Source of the DNA: Lumnitzera littorea
Lineage: Eukaryota > Streptophyta > Magnoliopsida > Myrtales > Combretaceae
Assembly: GCA_024138015.1 (NCBI GenBank)
Contig: JAMXBB010000009.1
Span: 96,783,915-96,847,914, forward strand
Direction of reading: 5' to 3'
DNA: 64,000 bases
Below the pieces are notes generated by a model that made no database searches, was not told the DNA's origin, and worked only from the letters and a program-made list of their open reading frames with translations. A program made the translations under genes and the position numbers. Shown piece after piece: positions 11,621 to 23,405 of this stretch (its first letter is position 1; each line of letters starts with the position of its first letter).

Positions 11621-14600
11621 ATGGACTTGCTACCTAAAACAAACCCGTTTCTTGCATCTGCAGCGGTCCTTTTAATTTTCTTCATCGTTAAGAAATTCCT
11701 TTCAAACCATAACAAAAGAAGCAGCAACACTAATAACGCTCCTGAGCCACCAGGGGCATGGCCACTGATAGGTCACCTCCACCTCCTATGGTGTCGTGAA
11801 CCGATTTTCCGTAAGCTCGGAACCCTAGCCAATCAATACGGTTCGATTTTTACACTCAAACTAGGTTATCATCGAGTTTTGATAGTAAGCAGTCAAGAGT
11901 TAGTGAAAGAATGCTTTACTGCCAATGACAATGTCTTAGCCTCCCGGCCGGACACTGCCGGTGGGAGATATATGGCCTACAATAACGCCGCTTTTGCTCT
12001 CTCACCATACGGACCGTATTGGCGACACATTCGAAAGCTGGCAACGGTGGAGCTCTTGTCGAGCCGCCGACTCGACATGCTCCACCACTTGCGTGCGTCC
12101 GAAATCGACACATTCACTAGGGAGTTATATTCAACTTGTAATACAAATAAAAAATGCTGGACTAAAGTTGCCCTGAACGAATTGTTTGAGCACTTAACAT
12201 TCAATATAAACCTGAAAATGATTGCTGGAAAGCGATTTTCCGACCGCCAATACAAGGAAGCAAACACAGACGCATGGCTGTTTAAGAGGGCCATCCATAG
12301 GGCTATCTATCTCTTTGGAGTGTTTGTGTTATCAGATGCCATTCCATGGCTTCAGTGGTTGGATTTTCAGGGACATATTAAAGCAATGAAGAAAACAGCC
12401 AAGGAGATCGATTATGTTCTTGAGAAATGGGTCAGAGAACATGTTGATAAGAGAAAGGGAAATGATGGAGAAGATGATTTCATCGACATTCTGCTCAAAA
12501 CCCTCCACCAGGACAAGCAGACTTTGACCGGTTATGGCCCCGACAATGCCGTGAAAGCAACAGCTATGGTAATTTCATCTTTCCCGGTCTTTTTTAATTT
12601 CTTTCCATATATCCTATTACATAGTTCATTTCAATTCTAAATGCTAATACTCATGTATATTGAGATTGAATATATCCATCAAGGTTTTTATATAATACAA
12701 AAATAAAATATATATATTATACTGTTCTTAAATATGTACATAATTTTTAATGAAATACCTGTTTAAAGGAAATAAATCCTTTAAAATACTTTAAGTAAAA
12801 TTATAAATTTAATAGTTGAGATTATTTTAATTTTTGAATTTTCAAATGATATCATTTTTTTTTTTTTTTTTTACAATATCAACCATCAATTATATGTATT
12901 TATATCTTAAAGGATATGAAATCGAAAACTTTAGGATAGTCACTTTAGAGGATTTAAATCTCCTTATAATCCTTCATTTTCTTACTGCATTTGTAATATG
13001 AAAGCGCAAACTCTAAGGTGTAGTCACTCTATAGTAAGTGACTATATAATATAGTATAATCCATAAGTGATTTACAGTATAAATGAAATTGTATATAGAT
13101 TATAAGAAAATTATTGACAATTTTTTATAAAAATTGATAACAGCTTCTTGTATCGTTAATCGATCTTATTTTTACTTTAATTTGGAAAATTTTAGTACAG
13201 TAGGAATCTGATTATATTATATAGTCATTTTTCTATGATTATAAATTATTGAGAGAAGTTAAAAGAAGATTGGTTTGATTTTTATAATGTTGACTATAAA
13301 TAAAGAGTTATTTGGGGATGAAAGTTATTTGAAGTGACTTTATAAAAAATATAAATTCACTCTAACTTGATAAATGGTAATTATAAGAAAAAAACTATAT
13401 TTTTCTAAAAATAATTCCATAATTAATTTATCGAGTAAACTTTTTATCATTTCTAAATGTCCGTCGTTTATTACTGTTTAATACAATTAGCCAATGGATT
13501 TAGTTATGGCTTGTAAACTATCATAAGTCGTTCAGCAGCTAGCAGATTGAGTTGTACTTCCTTATGCTGCGTGTGTGCAAACTATATATTGAAACTCATA
13601 CGATAAAGTTTAATAATCATACATAATAATGCTGACGTCGGCATTTTTTTTTTTTTTTTGCTTGAAAGATTCTTAAAAAGGAGCTCATCAGATTATAAAT
13701 TTTAAGATAGTATTATATATTTATGATACCCAATTTAATTATATAAATATTGGGACAATGTGAAAATTTGGTGCAAACTATTCCATCTATTACAAAACTT
13801 TAAGGATGTTAGTACGTAAACATCAAGATTAAATTTACGAGTTTGGTGTAGATCTCGCACTAATATAATCATGAATTTAATAAATTTAATTTTCCTTTTC
13901 TTAAACTTATAAGCTAAAAAAATAAAAATAAAAATAAAAAAGGGATTCTCTGACTAAGTATGCCGGTACTAACCTCGCCAAAGAAAAGTATATCGATAGA
14001 AGACTTAAAAACTGTAGGCTTTGATGCATAGGAAAAATAGAATTTTCATTTCCTAACTTTAAAATTTGTATGATTATAAATGCATTAAAGATTCCATCGG
14101 TTTATTTATTTATATTTACTTGCTATCAATTAATATGAATCATTTGACATTATATATGCAACAGTTTTTAAAAGAAGCGTTTAACTTTATAAATTGGTAT
14201 AAATCATGAGACCAACAATCAAAGCAATTTTTCAAACCAAAGATTACTATCGTACAAGAATTAATGATTAATTCGTCTCCTAGTAGCAAGTACAACCGAG
14301 TGGTACAACCGAGTGGTCGATAATTAATAGCTCAGTACACGTGGGCACTTCCAACGTGGAAATTTATGGCCATGAGTGGTGGAAAAACAGCCTCTCTCTC
14401 GACCATTTTTCAGTCGCAACCAGGAACCGCGTAAGCCATGAGGTCATGCACGGATCCTGCGGCTGAGTCGGTACTAAATCCATGCTTGGAGACAGAGATG
14501 TTATGGACTGCATAGGAATGCATCGTCTTCATTTAACTTTTTTAATTTATGTTTTTATGATATTAATATATGTAATTAGCAATTAAAATTAAAAGAAAGA

Positions 14601-16640
14601 TGATTATATTATATATTAAAAAATTAAAATAATCTCAATTATTAATCTATAAATAAAAAAAAATTGAGTGAATCTAAATCCTTACATAAAATATCTTCAT
14701 ATTAAAAAAGTTCTATTGGTATTATATTTCATGTATATATATATATATAGTACATAATAGTCAATTATATTTGAATTTATAAGAATATAGATGGTAACGT
14801 TTTTAAAAATTGTCCATTAACCACTACTTCATATTTGAATATAAATAATAATTACATACCTTATACATTTTCACGTTAATTCTTGGGTCATTTCTCTTCC
14901 ATACACTTACAATCATCATTGAAATGTATATACACCAAAATAATGTTTGGTCAATGAAGAAAGAATTTAACACTTATTATTTACAATGTGAACTATGTAT
15001 GGGTCATCGGTTAGCCCAAAAGTGTCTGCTAAGCATCGAGAAGAAGCACCTTTATCATACTTGCAACAAATTTTCAGCTCACTGAATTCAATTTTCATGT
15101 TAGGCTCGAAGTTGAGTTCAAATTATTAGCAAATTTTAATATAACTTTAGGAACAAAGTCCTTTGGATATTGATTTTTTTTTTCTAAAATTACTATTTAA
15201 ATATCAATTTAAAGATTCAAATCAAGATTCTACTAGATTTTACTCAAAAAAAAATTTATATAAGTTTTAATTAGCAAGCACCTCATAAAATCGTATAATC
15301 ATAGGAGTTTAATCAAGATATTGACAACCATGACTAACATTGTTCCCATATTGATTATTTTCTTAACAACAATAAATGAATATATTTTTTCTACTGAAAT
15401 ATGTGTTTAATAATTTTTGCATAGTGTATAAAATTGTGCTTAGTTTTTCATTCAAATCACAAAAGTTCAAAACCTTGAGTTTAAAAAGATTTATTCAATC
15501 AATCTTTAAAAAATATTAAATATTTTATGAGCATTATGAAATTGATGGTATTATTTTCAAAAATGAAGATGTTAGAATAAGTATAACAAAGGAACAATAT
15601 TTTAAATTATACTTAAAATTTAGATTCTATTTCCATTCACATATGTTGTTTTAAAATATTACTAATAATACTCATTACAATTATTGCAACATAAATGTAA
15701 TTTTCAAAATTAGATTATATAAATCTTATTTGAGATCAACTATATTACAAAATAGAATAAATAGATCAATACATTATCAATTAAAAGTAAAATGATAGAA
15801 TAACAAGATAAGAAATTTACATAAACTATACCTTTTTAAAAGTTTGGTTTAAGACTCTAAAAATTTCTAGATAAGACCTTAAACATATTTTGGTTATCAT
15901 AAATAATTGGATTAAAAATTATTTATGTCAATTCTTCCTAATTTGCATACATATGCCATTCTTAATAGTGTAAAAAGAAAATTGAGTCAGCTAACATTTT
16001 ATTTATTTTGTAGATACTCCTCCTAACAGGATCTGAGAGCACATCCATCACAATGACATGGGCACTCTCTCTCCTCCTCAACAATCCGACTGTCTTGAAG
16101 CTGGCCCAATTAGAAATAGACTCCAAAATAGGTGAAGAGAGATGGGTTCAAGAATATGACATTAATAATTTGACTTATCTTCAAGCCGTAGTTAAAGAAA
16201 CCCTACGTTTATATCCACCAGCCCCATTAACAGGCATTAGGGAAGCCATGTCAGATTGCAATTTGGGTGGTTATTACATACCTAAGGGCACTCGTCTGCT
16301 AGTCAACATATGGAAGCTCCAACGCGATTCTTCAGTTTGGTCCAACCCAAATGAGTTTCAACCTGAAAGGTTTCTTAAAGAACATGTACAAGTAGATGTT
16401 AAGGGGCAGAATTTTGAGTACATACCATTTAGCTCAGGGCGAAGGTCATGTCCAGGTCTCACATTTGGTTTACAAGTGGTTCATTTAACTCTTGCTCGAG
16501 TCCTTCAAGGATTTGAATTTTCTACTGAAAATAAGCATGTGGATATGAGTGAGGGGATAGGTGTTGCATTGCCCAAAACAAGTCCACTTGAAGTTATGAT
16601 GAAACCTCGTCTTCCTATTGGGCTTTATGAGAGCCTATAG
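11621..16640 (+). CDS. CYP82: Cytochrome P450, CYP82-like, two exons
   Basis: This is a membrane-bound haem mono-oxygenase of plant specialised metabolism; the CYP82 family oxidises terpenoid, alkaloid, phenolic or coumarin substrates, and the substrate cannot be told from sequence. Exon 1 is 11621-12568 (316 codons) and exon 2 is 16014-16640, joined by a GT-AG phase-0 intron. The product is 524 residues, normal for the family. Visible parts are an N-terminal membrane anchor (about 9-27), the proline-rich hinge PEPPGAWPLIGH (41-52), helix C WRHIR (134-138), I-helix TGSESTS (321-327), ExxR (378-381), PERF (433-436) and the haem loop FSSGRRSCPG (455-464) with Cys462 as ligand. In the I-helix, Glu-Ser replaces the usual Asp/Glu-Thr. 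No frameshift or stop is seen, so it is probably functional. An AATAAA at 16750 may be the poly(A) signal. CYP82 membership rests on overall resemblance; the subfamily is not assigned. Confidence 0.93.
12569..16013 (+). other. P450 intron, 3445 bp
   Basis: It begins GTAATTTC and ends TTTTGTAG. It is strongly AT-rich apart from a GC-richer island at about 14270-14510, which holds two adjacent copies of ACAACCGAGTGGT and a G-box (CACGTG at 14338-14343). There is a T15-type run near 13645-13660. I see no transposon ends or coding segment. Confidence 0.85.
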
Positions 16641-17858
16641 ATCCTAAGATAGATATTTTCTAAGTGTTTAAGTTGGTATGATCTTTTAAATTAAGTATTG
16701 TTAGAATAAATACTAGAGAGGCATGTACCTATGATATGTATGCCTATAAAATAAAAGGAGTTTAAGATAACTAGGTAAGGGTTTGCATGATGTGTGTGTA
16801 ATGTTCTATGATTTTTATATAAAGATTTATAATAAAGGTAGTAGTGGTAATAGCAACGATAAGATGACTTTAAATGTATCCATGTGTTTAACATATTAAA
16901 ATAACGTATGACACATAGAAATTCAAGTAGAATCAATATTGCAATACACAATGTTCAACATATACATCGAACTAAGTAAATATATGCCATGGAGGGATAA
17001 ATTTGCTCTATTGAAATATTAGGCTAAGCCTACTTAGGCTTAACTCTTTAAGGTAAGTGGTAAGGCTTAAGAAACATAGTCTATATTTGGGATGACAAGG
17101 GGAGCTTTATGGGCTTAAAGTAAGGATAATTAGACTGGTCCATCTACCTTCAACTTTTTTCAGGTAGGTTTACATAGTCATAAAAGACTACTGACCTTGA
17201 GCACATAGCAAGTTTTTTGAGATAATCCTGAAATGGATAAATTTCATATTTTCTATTAATTACCTAAGTAATCTAACAAATGCCATCAACTTCAAAAGTT
17301 TATAAATACTAAGTAATTCCTCCTCATATAATACAATTCCAAATGTTACAAAAATTGTGTTTGGTTATATGATATTGGCTTTAAGGATCAAATGAGCAAT
17401 TCAAACAAATATCACTCTCAATCTCTTAAGAACTACAACGTCGATGTTCAAGGTTCCCCAAGTTCTATTTCATGTCACTTTTACATTCAAGAAACTAAAA
17501 TTGCTTATTCCTTCTCTCCATTACTCTTATAGAAGTGTAATTGAGTTAAGTAGAACCAATATAATATTGAACTTAAGCTCGAGCTTAGCATAAAAACTTG
17601 AAGCTTAAGTTCGAGCTTAGGTTAAGTTTGATCGAGCTTTAAATTTTGAGTCTAAACTTGACTTTGAGATATATATATATATATATACATATCAAGCTCG
17701 ACTTTATTGGATTAGCTCAATTGAGCTTAATTTTTTAATGAATTTTTCAATAAATTTTTCCTAAACAACTTTAGATTCACTTATATTTAAAAAACTAAAA
17801 ATAAATTAAAAATCATATCAAGCTTGATTAGGCTCATAAGTCTAACAAACTTAGTATT
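16641..17858. other. Intergenic DNA downstream of the P450
   Basis: No gene is visible. From about 17570 to 17860 it is rich in AGCTTGAGCT/AGCTCGA words around a short (AT)n tract at 17672-17686, a composition common in plant dispersed repeats; the type is not identified. This AGCTTGAG-rich repeat runs into the left arm of the palindrome. Confidence 0.5.
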
Positions 17859-18797
17859 CTAGAGCTTGAGCTTAAGTATTCAAGTAACTGGAGCTCAACT
17901 CAACTATCACCAAATTGAATTCAAGTAAAAATTGAGTTGAACTCTAGAAATTTGAGAATTGGCTTGATTCATTTATACCTATATTTTCTCTTAGTTATCT
18001 TACTACATGTCATCTTTAGATCAGTTCTCTAAGGCTACATGAAGCACTAGACTTACATGACACACATGTAACTCTTTAGCTATAACCCCAAAACTATAGA
18101 TTACTTATAGGATTGTGTAATAAAAGGAAGTGAGACCATAGAAGTCAAAGGTGCCACAAATCAAACAACTTCGCCAAGTCACCATAATTCATCAAAGATG
18201 ATGAGAAAATCAACATACATGACTCTTGATCAGTAACTAATATTCAACATTTATAACAAATTTCTAAGGCTATTAGTGACTTTACAATAATCAAGTAACA
18301 ATAACATACGAGCATCTTTTCAACTTGCAAGATTTCAAAGACTCTAGTATGTCATTGTTACTTGATTATTGTAAAGTCACTAATAGCCTTAGAAATTTGT
18401 TATAAATGTTGAATATTAGTTACTATTCAAGAGTCATGTATGTTGATTTTCTCATCATCTTTGATGAATTATGGTGACTTGGCGAAGTTGTTTGATTTGT
18501 GGCACCTTTGACTTCTATGGTCTCACTTCCTTTTATTACACAATCCTATAAGTAATCTATAGTTTTGGGGTTATAGCTAAAGAGTTACATGTGTGTCATG
18601 TAAGTCTAGTGCTTCATGTAGCCTTAGAGAACTGATCTAAAGATGACATGTAGTAAGATAACTAAGAGAAAATATAGGTATAAATGAATCAAGCCAATTC
18701 TCAAATTTCTAGAGTTCAACTCAATTTTTACTTGAATTCAATTTGGTGATAGTTGAGTTGAGCTCCAGTTACTTGAATACTTAAGCTCAAGCTCTAG
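17859..18797. repeat. Near-perfect palindrome, 451-bp arms, 37-bp spacer
   Basis: The left arm 17859-18309 is the reverse complement of 18347-18797. Pairing keeps a constant coordinate sum (36656), so there is no net indel; the few mismatches I found include a two-base difference near 18227 and one near the inner end. The spacer is 18310-18346. The right arm ends exactly before the single ambiguous base at 18798. Either a very young inverted duplication or a fold-back assembly error could give this. Confidence 0.95.
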
Positions 18798-18798
18798 N
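18798..18798. other. Ambiguous base N
   Basis: It is the only non-ACGT character noticed, and it sits directly at the outer end of the right palindrome arm, suggesting a sequence join or a low-quality position. Confidence 0.99.
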
Positions 18799-20599
18799 AA
18801 TGATGTGATGAAAGGAAGGGGAATCATATTTGCAATTTTTAGAAAGTGATTTAAGTACTCAAAAGCAAATTATTCTAGTAATAAAAACTAAAGGCACCAA
18901 AACTAAGCAGTTTTGTTAATTCGTCACAATTCATTAAACTCACTCAAGTTGATAGGAATCATAGTCTTTGGAACAAGTTGATCAAAGACTCTATAACTTT
19001 AATTAACTTGGGAAATTGATGACAATCAGTTAGATTGAGTTGGATTGATAAGAATTAAACCCATTAGTCACCAAATTGATGAAATGTTAATGTGTTCTAG
19101 GTTGAAACTCACCTAAAGGGAATTCTCTCTCTTGAGTGAGAAAGCTATAGCTTAGTGAGTTTAAATCTTATATCATGCTATAAGCAAGAACCTAACCAAG
19201 TAAGCAATCATTAAGGACATAATGGAATACATCATCCATATGCTATTCAACAACTTATGAGACCTTCCAAATATCTCATGGGAATCCGATCTGTACCCTT
19301 AGAGACTAAGGGTTAGGAGATAACTTCTACACGTCAACGTCAATGTTTTGAGTTCTTTAAATTTGTAGGTGATACATTATGGCCATTTGATATTTTAGAT
19401 ATCTTTTGACCATTAGTTCTTGATCAATAAAGTGGATAAGGGTTGGTCGTAATTGGTTCCAAAAAATCCAATCAACTTCTGAAATATCTTATAAATGTTA
19501 CTTTTGAATAGATTATCCATCCTTCATAGTGGAACTAGATAATATATTACCCAAATACATGTGTAAAGGGCTTGACTTGCTAGAAAACAAAAAAATTTGT
19601 GAATTATTAGCTTCTAGCTCAATCTGCAGTTCTTCTATCATAGCTTCCAAGTCTTGATGTTCTCCATTTTATACTTCTAGAAGACCTTCTATGTTTACTT
19701 CTAAATAACTCTACCTTGCATAGTATTTAGTCTATCTTTTGTCCAAGCTTCTAAATAATCTTCTAATTTTTTTAGAAGCGTCTTTTCAACTTTATTTAAC
19801 TCCTTCTAAACATACTTCTCATTTCTTCAATCATGATGAACTTCTAAGTCTCCTTCTAATTATTGTCAACAAATTATGACAACTTCTAACTTTTATCTTG
19901 TGGATATATATCTTAGAAACTTGGTTAAACAAATTTGATGTTTGTTATCATTAAAACATATTGTTTGAGAGAATTTAACATTTTACTCCTTTCTAATGAT
20001 AACAAAACATTTTTGAAAAATATTTTTCATAATTCGCAAAATTTACAAATATCAACATTTAAATTTTAACTTCTAACTTACTTTTATACTTGCTTCTAAC
20101 TTATCTTCTAAGATCTCAGCAAAATATTTTTATGCATGATTAGTTAGCCCATTTCTCCCACTTTTTGTTATTAGCAAATAAGGAAGAAAAATCATCAAAA
20201 CATGAAGGAAATTGATATTAATAGAAACATAGTTCATCACATCAAAGGAATATGAACAAAAGATGAAATGATAATGGACAAAAGTACAAAAAATAGTAGA
20301 TATTGTCCTAAATAGTAAATAAAAACATAAGTTGATAATATCTAAGCAAATGGTGGTTTATGATGTAGGGTATGAAAAGTTGTTTAGTTTGAGGTTAGAG
20401 CATTGGACTAAAATGGAGATGGTGGTGATTGTATAGTGACATCCTAGAGGTATTGCAATGATAGAGTGGATTTGTTGAAGAGTGGTATCCATAATCTCTA
20501 CTCTTGAGTTCAATTGTTGGATCTATGAGCAACCATTCCGAGAACATGGAACACTAACAACATGAGGCCTTATTTTTTGTAAATTTTTGCAAGGAACCA
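18799..20599. other. Intergenic DNA with repeat remnants
   Basis: No gene is visible. 18860-18990 is a diverged direct copy of part of the left palindrome arm (about 18128-18210), sharing AAAGG-GCCA-AAA and CACAATTCAT words, so the arm sequence belongs to a real local repeat family. 19600-20110 is dense in CTTCTAA/CTTCTAG words on the + strand, a degenerate short repeat. Confidence 0.5.
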
Positions 20600-22250
20600 A
20601 ACTCACTTTGTAAATATTGCATAAATGTAATTAAAGATGAGTTTTACATTTATCTATTCCCCTTTTTTCTAAGAAACTATGCTTCAGCATGGTTTAATGG
20701 CTATCTAACCCTACCCTTTGTCATCCGACAAGGCTGAAAGCCTCAGGTACAGTTGAGTTGATTCACATCCTCAAAGCAAGGGCACTTTCACTGGCCATAA
20801 CACTCGAAAGGTCCTAAGCCTCGAGCATGAGGGTCAATTCACATCCCTTACCTTAAATGCCCTGTGGGTCCCTACGCTCAAAGGGCTAATGCGCTAAACT
20901 AAGCACATTAACTCGGTCAATAACAAACAACCTCAAAGTGCTTGATGCCTTGCATTAACTGAAACTCAATCATGGGATAACAAACCTATGACTGACACCC
21001 CTTGGCAAGATAACCCCATCGAGAACGCCAAATTACTTGGAAACAAAATAGTACTAATCAAATGTACGAGCAAGTACAATCACTTATAAGGACAACTGGA
21101 CATCAATGGTGAAACAAAATCACAAGTGGAGGATGGAGATGAAGAAGCAACTAGACTTAACGAAACATCAATTCCATTACCATTGACATTCCATTACTAA
21201 AATAAGGGGCTGGCACCCTAGCCCTACATAGAAAAGGAAGAAAAGAAAAACAAAGGACCCCAACCTAAAAGCAAAAAAACAAAATAAAACAAGTACAAAA
21301 CCTTTATACATTTGATGGAATGTTGACTTCCAAATCTCTCATTCGTGCCTACCTTTGAGGCCTATAATCTCCTACAAGGAGGATACTCTCTTGTTAGCTT
21401 ACCAAGGATGAGCTCCTATACATAGAAGAGCTATGGATAAACACTCTAAGGACCTAGTTCAAATACACTCTTCTCTGATCAGACTCTTGTATAGTAATCA
21501 ACCTGCTGAGTATCGAGGCCAACTTACCAATTGCTAAGGCTAACTTGTTGAGTGCTAAGTTTAAGGACACTACATGTTGAGTCCTACTCTTCTAGCCTAC
21601 AAAATAGCAGTGTCATTCAATCATTTCGGCAACTTCAAGCATAATTCAACAACAACAGCCCTTACATCATTTCAACTCAATTACAGTGCCCCCAGATTTC
21701 AAAATACGTACCCATTAACAGGCCACCACCTATCCTTTACTTTTCTAACACTTGTACTATAGTCCTTTTATCCTTTATCATATTTAGCCTTTTTTGTACA
21801 TACTATGAATCTCTTTTTTCCATTGTCTTTTATATAATTTTCCATTGTTGTATTATTGCTTTAAGGACTTATTGTAAATAGTCCTCTTTACTATAGCCAT
21901 AATCATCTTATATACCTTATAGTTAATGAATATTCTTGTTCTTATGAAATACCCTTCTCTAAGTACATTTTCTCCTACACTCTTATTTAATTTTATCAAG
22001 TAGCTAGAGATTAGTAGTGAATGGACCTTAGTATTAGCTTGTGCATCATATCATGTGGAATACTAAGTCGTGTTGTGCTCGCTAGTGCATTATATCCTCT
22101 AAGTAGCTTCACGTAAGCTATTATGTTTGTTGACCTATCCATTCCCCCTTTCTTCAATATCTCGATAGATCTACTTGGTTACAACTCTTACGATAAGTCC
22201 TAGTAATCAACTCAGCTCCTAAACACATCAACATCCTCAACTTGGTCATC
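20600..22250. mobile_element. Spacer of a partial Tat-type gypsy element
   Basis: It is non-coding. The phrase GGGGCTGGCACCCTAG near 21207 corresponds to GGCTGGCATCCCAA near 27391 in the main element, each shortly before the C-terminal end of an antisense ORF. It is therefore the same kind of spacer from a second, incomplete copy. Confidence 0.5.
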
Positions 22251-23405
22251 CCTTATAGCTTAGTTGTCGCTACCAACAACGGGCTCATCATCCATACCCT
22301 CCTCTCTCCTCCTCCTTAGCATTGTCATCCATATCCTAGTAAGGTCGCCTTCTTCATCGGCTTATCTACCCTCAACCTTAGCCCTACCATCTAGCTAAGA
22401 GAGGAAGTTAAGGTTCAAATTGGGAAACTTCCCTGAAACCTCCTCCCTCACTAGCCTTCCTCTATTTAGGGCCAATCCACGTGATGGCTTCCTTATAGTT
22501 TTAGCCATTAGTGAACTCATCAAACAATTTTCTCAAGGTTGCTTGCATTAAGTCCTGGCCATCCATGAGCTCAGCCTCTCAAACCTAAAACCTAACTTGA
22601 GTCTCCTTGAGCTCTTTCCTTATCGCTTTAGCTTATTTCTTTGTCGCCTTAGCCTCCTTCTTTATTACTTCCAACTCTTGAGTATGGTCATTGGCTGCAG
22701 TTTCAAGCTCCTTAATACGCTTCCTTGCTTCGCTAACCTTGGCTCTAGCCTGAGCTACCTCTTGCTTAGCCTTGTTCTTCTCTTAACCTAAGTGCTCATA
22801 GTTGTTAAGGACATTTTGGGTCTACATCTTTAGCTTGTCCACCTCTTCTCTCAGATTCTTTGTCTCCGCCTCTAGCTCCTTGCACCATCATTGAAACGAC
22901 TATAATAAAGGAGAGTAAAGATATGCGAGCACCTACAGACACCTAAAGTAAAAGTAAAATACGAATAGGGGCATACTTGTCTGAGTATTCCATGCTTGTG
23001 TACAAATACATGCCTACATATGCTTATTACATCCCCCAACCTCTCTAGGGCAATCCTCATAGTATTTGCATACTCTTTATTGTGGAAGGGCTTAGCATGT
23101 TTAAGAGTAAAGGTCTACTCGAGTATGACCTAGCCTAACTGACGGGTGATTGATACTTCCACCTCATCCTCAATGTTAGCCTTTATATCAATCACATGCA
23201 CATTACTATTTTCGAGACCCTTCTCTAAGATCACTACCCTTTCATCATTCTCTTATAACCTCTCCTATTGTTAACGTTAGACCTGAGCCTCACTTGCAAA
23301 CACCCTATCCTATACTTGTTGCTCGGAGTTGGTCTCCTTGAGCCCTCCTCTACAAAGTACCTGCTGCTTGAGGATAGGTCTCCTTAAGCTTCCTCTATAA
23401 GGGCT
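22251..23405 (-). pseudogene. Partial antisense ORF of a Tat-type gypsy element
   Basis: Minus-strand translation at about 22560-22900 gives a heptad-like, Lys/Glu/Ala-rich coiled coil (for example KELEAETKNLREEVDKLK and QARAKVSEARKRIKELE), broken by several stops. It resembles in style and position the antisense ORF at 27460-29340. A non-coding stretch at about 22880-23050 interrupts it. The N-terminal part is missing because the plus-strand pol sequence begins at about 23405. Some plant Tat elements carry an extra ORF antisense to pol; its function is not known to me. Confidence 0.6.

Noticed and set aside
11916..12294. Open frames overlapping P450 exon 1 on both strands
   Set aside because: They are shadows of the P450 coding frame.
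12569..12640. Continuation of the P450 exon 1 frame past 12568
   Set aside because: The GTAATTTC donor and exact in-frame join to the I-helix at 16014 show this is intron read-through.
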